Shown piece after piece: positions 60,691 to 64,000 of a stretch of 64,000 nucleotides of DNA. The notes beneath the pieces are model-generated. The model had not been told where the DNA came from, did no database searches, and worked only from the letters and a program-made list of their open reading frames with translations. Source of the DNA: Clostridia bacterium (lineage in GTDB: Bacteria; Bacillota; Clostridia; Lachnospirales; Lachnospiraceae). Position numbers and translations under genes: made by a program. The DNA lies in contig CAJTAT010000007.1 of assembly GCA_910574475.1 (NCBI GenBank), positions 1 to 64,000 on the forward strand, read 5' to 3'. Positions within the stretch are counted from its first letter, which is position 1; each line of letters starts with the position of its first letter.

Positions 60691-60761
60691 TTAGCAATAT
60701 GCAGGTAAGGGCGTAAGTGGCGCCGTCTGCTGTCTCCTGCACCAGAAAGAAGGAGAATACC

Positions 60762-62852
60762 ATGTATAAGAGTTATTCAATGGAACTGGCAGGCAGAACT
60801 CTGACAGTGGATATTGACAGAGTTGCAAAGCAGGCGAATGGAGCCGCTTTCATGCATTATGGGGAGACCACCGTACTTTCTACGGCGACGGCTTCTGACA
60901 AACCCAGGGATGGAATTGATTTCTTCCCTTTAAGTGTGGAATTTGAGGAAAAGCTTTACTCTGTAGGAAAGATTCCAGGAGGCTTTAATAAGAGAGAAGG
61001 AAAAGCATCCGAAAATGCTGTTTTGACCTCCCGTGTGATTGACCGTCCTATGCGGCCCTTGTTTCCCAAGGATTATCGCAATGACGTGACCCTGAACAAT
61101 CTGGTTCTCTCTGTAGATCCAGAGTGCAGCCCGGAGCTTACTGCTATGCTTGGCTCTGCCATTGCCACGGCTGTCTCAGATATTCCATTTGCAGGTCCCT
61201 GTGCTATGACCCAGATCGGTATGCAGGATGGGGAATTCATCGTGAATCCAGGCCAGAACCAGTATAAGACATCAGACTTAAAGCTGACTGTGGCCTCCAC
61301 CAGAGAAAAGGTGATTATGATTGAGGCAGGAGCTAATGAGATCCCGGAAGCCAAGATGATTGACGCCATCTACCTGGCCCATGAAGTGAACCAGCAGATT
61401 ATTGCTTTTATTGATAAGATTGTAGCAGAGTGCGGAAAAGAAAAGCATACGTATACAAGCTGTGCCGTTCCAGAAGAGCTGTTTGCAGCCATTAAAGAGT
61501 TGGTTCCACCTGAGGAGATGGAGAAGGCTGTATTTACCGACGAGAAGCAGGTTCGTGAGGAGAATATCCGTCAGATTACAGAAAAGCTCACAGAGAGCTT
61601 TGCAGACAAAGAGGAATGGTTGGAGGTTCTTGGGGAAGCTGTATACCAGTACCAGAAGAAGACCGTTCGCAAGATGATTTTAAAGGATCACAAGCGTCCT
61701 GACGGCCGTGAAATGAGTCAGATACGTCCTCTGGCTGCGGAAGTGGATTTGATCCCAAGAGTTCACGGTTCTGCAATGTTCACTCGTGGACAGACCCAGA
61801 TCTGCAATATCTGTACCCTGGCTCCTCTGTCGGATGCCCAGAGGTTGGATGGACTGGATGAGAATGAGACAAGCAAGCGCTATATGCATCACTATAATTT
61901 CCCCAGCTATTCTGTAGGTGAGACAAAGCCAAGCCGGGGTCCGGGACGCCGTGAGATTGGGCATGGAGCACTGGCAGAGAGAGCTCTGCTTCCTGTTCTG
62001 CCCTCAGAGGAGGAGTTCCCCTATGCAATCCGTACGGTATCCGAGACTTTTGAGTCCAACGGTTCCACATCTATGGCCTCTACCTGTGCATCCTGTATGT
62101 CCCTGATGGCAGCAGGTGTACCTATTAAAAAGATGGTGGCTGGTATTTCCTGCGGTTTGGTGACAGGAGAGACAGAGGATGAATTTGTACTCCTGACAGA
62201 TATTCAGGGCTTGGAGGACTTCTTTGGGGATATGGACTTCAAGGTGACAGGTACCACAGAAGGCATCACCGCAATCCAGATGGATATTAAGATTCATGGT
62301 CTGACTCGTCCTATCGTGGAAGGCGCCATTGCAAGATGCCGGGAGGCAAGATTGTTTATTATGGATAATTGCATGAAGCCCTGTATTGCCGAGCCGCGTC
62401 CAGAAGTGGGAGACTATGCTCCGAAGATTGTGCAGATTCAGATTGATCCTCAGAAGATTGGAGATGTGGTTGGCCAGAGAGGCAAAACCATCAATGCGAT
62501 TATCGAGCAGACGGGTGTGAGAATTGACATTGATGATGAAGGCGCTGTATCTGTATGTGGAACAGACAGGACCAGCATGGACAAGGCCATTGAACTTATC
62601 AAGATTATTGTGACTGATTTTGAAGAGGGAATGGTTCTCACCGGAAAGGTAGTTAGCATCAAGGAATTTGGAGCATTTTTGGAGTTTGCCCCAGGTAAAG
62701 AAGGAATGGTTCATATTTCCAAGATTGCAAAGCACAGAATCAACCATGTGGAGGATGTCCTGACTCTGGGCGATACAGTCAAAGTAGTCTGCCTTGGAAA
62801 GGATAAGATGGGACGTTTAAGCTTTAGCATGAAGGATGTAAAAGAAAACTAG
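60762..62852 (+). CDS. pnp: Polyribonucleotide nucleotidyltransferase (PNPase)
   Basis: A 696-aa phosphorolytic 3'-to-5' exoribonuclease, acting in mRNA decay. Two RNase PH-like domains (about 1-225 and 300-540) are joined by a helical domain. Catalytic and RNA-binding segments include FNKREGKASENAVLTSRVID, GRGPGRREIGHGALAERAL-type residues (SRGPGRREIGHG) and SNGSTSMASTC. KH (about 550-610, GQRGKTINAIIEQTG) and S1 (about 620-690, VVSIKEFGAFLEF) domains end the protein. The ATG at 60762 has AAGGAGA upstream. The length is typical. Confidence 0.98.
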   Translation: MYKSYSMELAGRTLTVDIDRVAKQANGAAFMHYGETTVLSTATASDKPRDGIDFFPLSVEFEEKLYSVGKIPGGFNKREGKASENAVLTSRVIDRPMRPLFPKDYRNDVTLNNLVLSVDPECSPELTAMLGSAIATAVSDIPFAGPCAMTQIGMQDGEFIVNPGQNQYKTSDLKLTVASTREKVIMIEAGANEIPEAKMIDAIYLAHEVNQQIIAFIDKIVAECGKEKHTYTSCAVPEELFAAIKELVPPEEMEKAVFTDEKQVREENIRQITEKLTESFADKEEWLEVLGEAVYQYQKKTVRKMILKDHKRPDGREMSQIRPLAAEVDLIPRVHGSAMFTRGQTQICNICTLAPLSDAQRLDGLDENETSKRYMHHYNFPSYSVGETKPSRGPGRREIGHGALAERALLPVLPSEEEFPYAIRTVSETFESNGSTSMASTCASCMSLMAAGVPIKKMVAGISCGLVTGETEDEFVLLTDIQGLEDFFGDMDFKVTGTTEGITAIQMDIKIHGLTRPIVEGAIARCREARLFIMDNCMKPCIAEPRPEVGDYAPKIVQIQIDPQKIGDVVGQRGKTINAIIEQTGVRIDIDDEGAVSVCGTDRTSMDKAIELIKIIVTDFEEGMVLTGKVVSIKEFGAFLEFAPGKEGMVHISKIAKHRINHVEDVLTLGDTVKVVCLGKDKMGRLSFSMKDVKEN

Positions 62853-62863
62853 AATAGAAATGA

Positions 62864-62910
62864 GGCGTCGCAAAATCATCCAATTCGATGATTGAGCGAC
62901 GCCCTTTTTT
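62864..62910 (+). terminator. pnp terminator
   Basis: GGCGTCGC/GCGACGCC outer stem with an inner AATCATC/GATGATT pairing, then CTTTTTT. Confidence 0.9.
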
Positions 62911-62914
62911 GACT

Positions 62915-62968
62915 TTATTCTTTGATTTCATCAATGTATGTTTTTATCACCTCTAGGCTTGTTGGCAT
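62915..62968 (-). CDS. Possible 17-residue peptide
   Basis: A short open frame reads MPTSLEVIKTYIDEIKE, with AGTAGGTGA just upstream on the minus strand. It could be a small peptide gene, a remnant, or chance. Apart from this and scattered A/T-rich sequence, nothing was recognised in 62911-63116. Confidence 0.2.
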   Translation of the reverse strand: MPTSLEVIKTYIDEIKE

Positions 62969-63116
62969 ATTTTCACCTACTTTCTATGAGCGATTTAGTC
63001 ATTTGGGTTATATGTCAGTACTACTTTTATTATAGCAAGCGATATTCAAAGTGTAAAGCATGCATGAATATTTCGTGCCATTCCATATGTAATTAATAAT
63101 TGAAATATTCTACCAA

Positions 63117-64000
63117 TTAGCCTTCCTGGAATTGCCTGGCCAGATACCGGAAGGAAGAGTTTGGCATGATCTGTCTGGATGGAATGAATAAATAGTTCCA
63201 TTCTTTATATCCGTTTGCTTTTCCCCAACGTGAGGCGACTTCACAATACTGGATTCCACGCTTTTTCTTTGCAATCACATCTGGGTCATTCAGTTTATCT
63301 TCCCCTTTTACTTCAACAAGATAAATGGTATCATTTGTCTCTATCACAAAGTCAGGTTCATAATTATGACCATGGTTATATGTGATATTGAATTCATGAG
63401 GAGCAGGACGAAGCCAATTTTTCACATCATCATCATTCTCCAGGATACGTGCAAACACAAGCTCTGGATGGCTATCAAATTTGGTGCTATTGAATACACC
63501 TTTTTTATGCCGTCAAAAAGAACAGAGGTTATTTTTGCTGTATATTGATCATAGAGATTTACACGCTCAATAAAATGGAAGGATTGCTCCAGATTGTAGG
63601 TGCGTGCTCCCACGACCTCTTCCTGCAAAAAACCATTTTCACAATAAAAGTGCTGTAACATTTGTGTGTAAATTTTGTTGCCAATGTCACGCTTGTATAT
63701 CATGATTATATTCTGCATGCCATTTTCACCATGTATCGTTTCGTAATGGCGGCATACCTGGGAGATCAGCTTAAATAACAGGGCTGAGCATTTTTCATAG
63801 TCGATTTCCGGCTTTTGGCGCAATTGATCTAGGATAACTTTTTGGGGATTGTAGCCATCAAAATCTATGGCGTCTCCCTTGATTCGCTGCCTGTCCGACA
63901 TGTCTTCCAGGTTTTGTACTAGCAATTCATTTCTGATGGGTACATGGGTAAAATCCGCCATATTAAGGTCAAAATCTACAAATACATATTCCTCCACACC
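63117..64000 (-). pseudogene. Type III restriction subunit (Res), 3' part, frameshifted
   Basis: The gene enters from the right edge of the window on the minus strand. The visible 884 nt encode helicase-side sequence (VPIRNELLVQNLEDMSDRQ, then a helical region ending SVLFDGIKK). After a one-base frame change, the C-terminal nuclease domain follows: EPDFVIE, then YLVEVKGEDKL, a PD-(D/E)xK site. The frame breaks at six T on the plus strand (63501-63506), read as A-AAA-AAG on the coding strand. One extra A would restore a continuous protein (KKGVFNSTKFDSHPELVFAR). It may be a mutated gene, an assembly error at a homopolymer, or a site of -1 slippage. The start and Walker motifs lie outside the window. 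Confidence 0.8.

Noticed and set aside
63117-63458. Free-standing small nuclease gene
   Set aside because: The short frame lacks a plausible start site of its own and joins the upstream frame by a one-base change with continuous family-like sequence, so it is the C-terminal part of the restriction subunit.

Overview
The window is a gene-dense, moderately low-GC chromosome segment from an anaerobic, endospore-forming Firmicute. The best fit is the class Clostridia, probably family Lachnospiraceae. The basis is the spoIIGA-sigE pair next to ftsZ, a sigG gene, a CIRCE-controlled groESL operon, DUF4349/DUF4179 sigma-factor operons, PTS sugar operons and luxS. The genus is inferred only loosely.

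Layout. (1) 0.1-3.6 kb: an ascorbate-type PTS (IIB, IIC) followed by a transketolase split into two subunits, a sugar uptake and pentose-phosphate operon. (2) 4.4-9.7 kb: a self-contained, defence-like cassette of a ribbon-helix-helix (RHH) regulator, a 312-aa methyltransferase-like protein, and a 1363-aa protein that joins a GIY-YIG-like domain, an SF2 helicase and an NPPY methylase. It is driven by a consensus promoter that overlaps a perfect palindrome. (3) 9.7-17.4 kb: groES-groEL, then a mannitol operon (mtlR, mtlA, mtlD and a variant HPr). (4) 17.7-32 kb: guaB, a sigma/anti-sigma-like/DUF4349 operon, a two-component system, acylphosphatase, a penicillin-binding carboxypeptidase, and a second two-component system with a FtsX-type ABC transporter. 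(5) 32-42.7 kb: a GH13-like protein with altered catalytic residues, then dgt-dnaG-rpoD-trmK-nif3-uridine kinase-like-HD, a replication and transcription operon. (6) 42.8-51.3 kb: six sigma factors lie in the window as a whole, and four of them are here (two ECF types, SigE, SigG), together with ftsZ and spoIIGA. (7) 51.6-62.9 kb: a second, His-less HPr-like gene, gltX, a UvrD-like helicase, housekeeping enzymes, luxS, rpsO and pnp. (8) 63.1-64 kb: the 3' part of a type III restriction subunit, with a frameshift at a run of six A.

The most notable signals are as follows. The RHH/methylase/helicase cassette is unlike a textbook restriction-modification system. Two related families of hairpin-forming intergenic repeats sit just upstream of ribosome-binding sites (two copies of family A; two full copies and one shortened copy of family B); their arms show paired substitutions, and one copy supplies the end of trmK. 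Two HPr paralogues have complementary losses, one lacking Ser46 and the other lacking His15. A GH13 protein appears to have lost its catalytic triad. The spoIIGA promoter has the long spacer and 0A-like boxes known from Bacillus spoIIG. All domain calls come from reading motifs by eye; no database search was possible.
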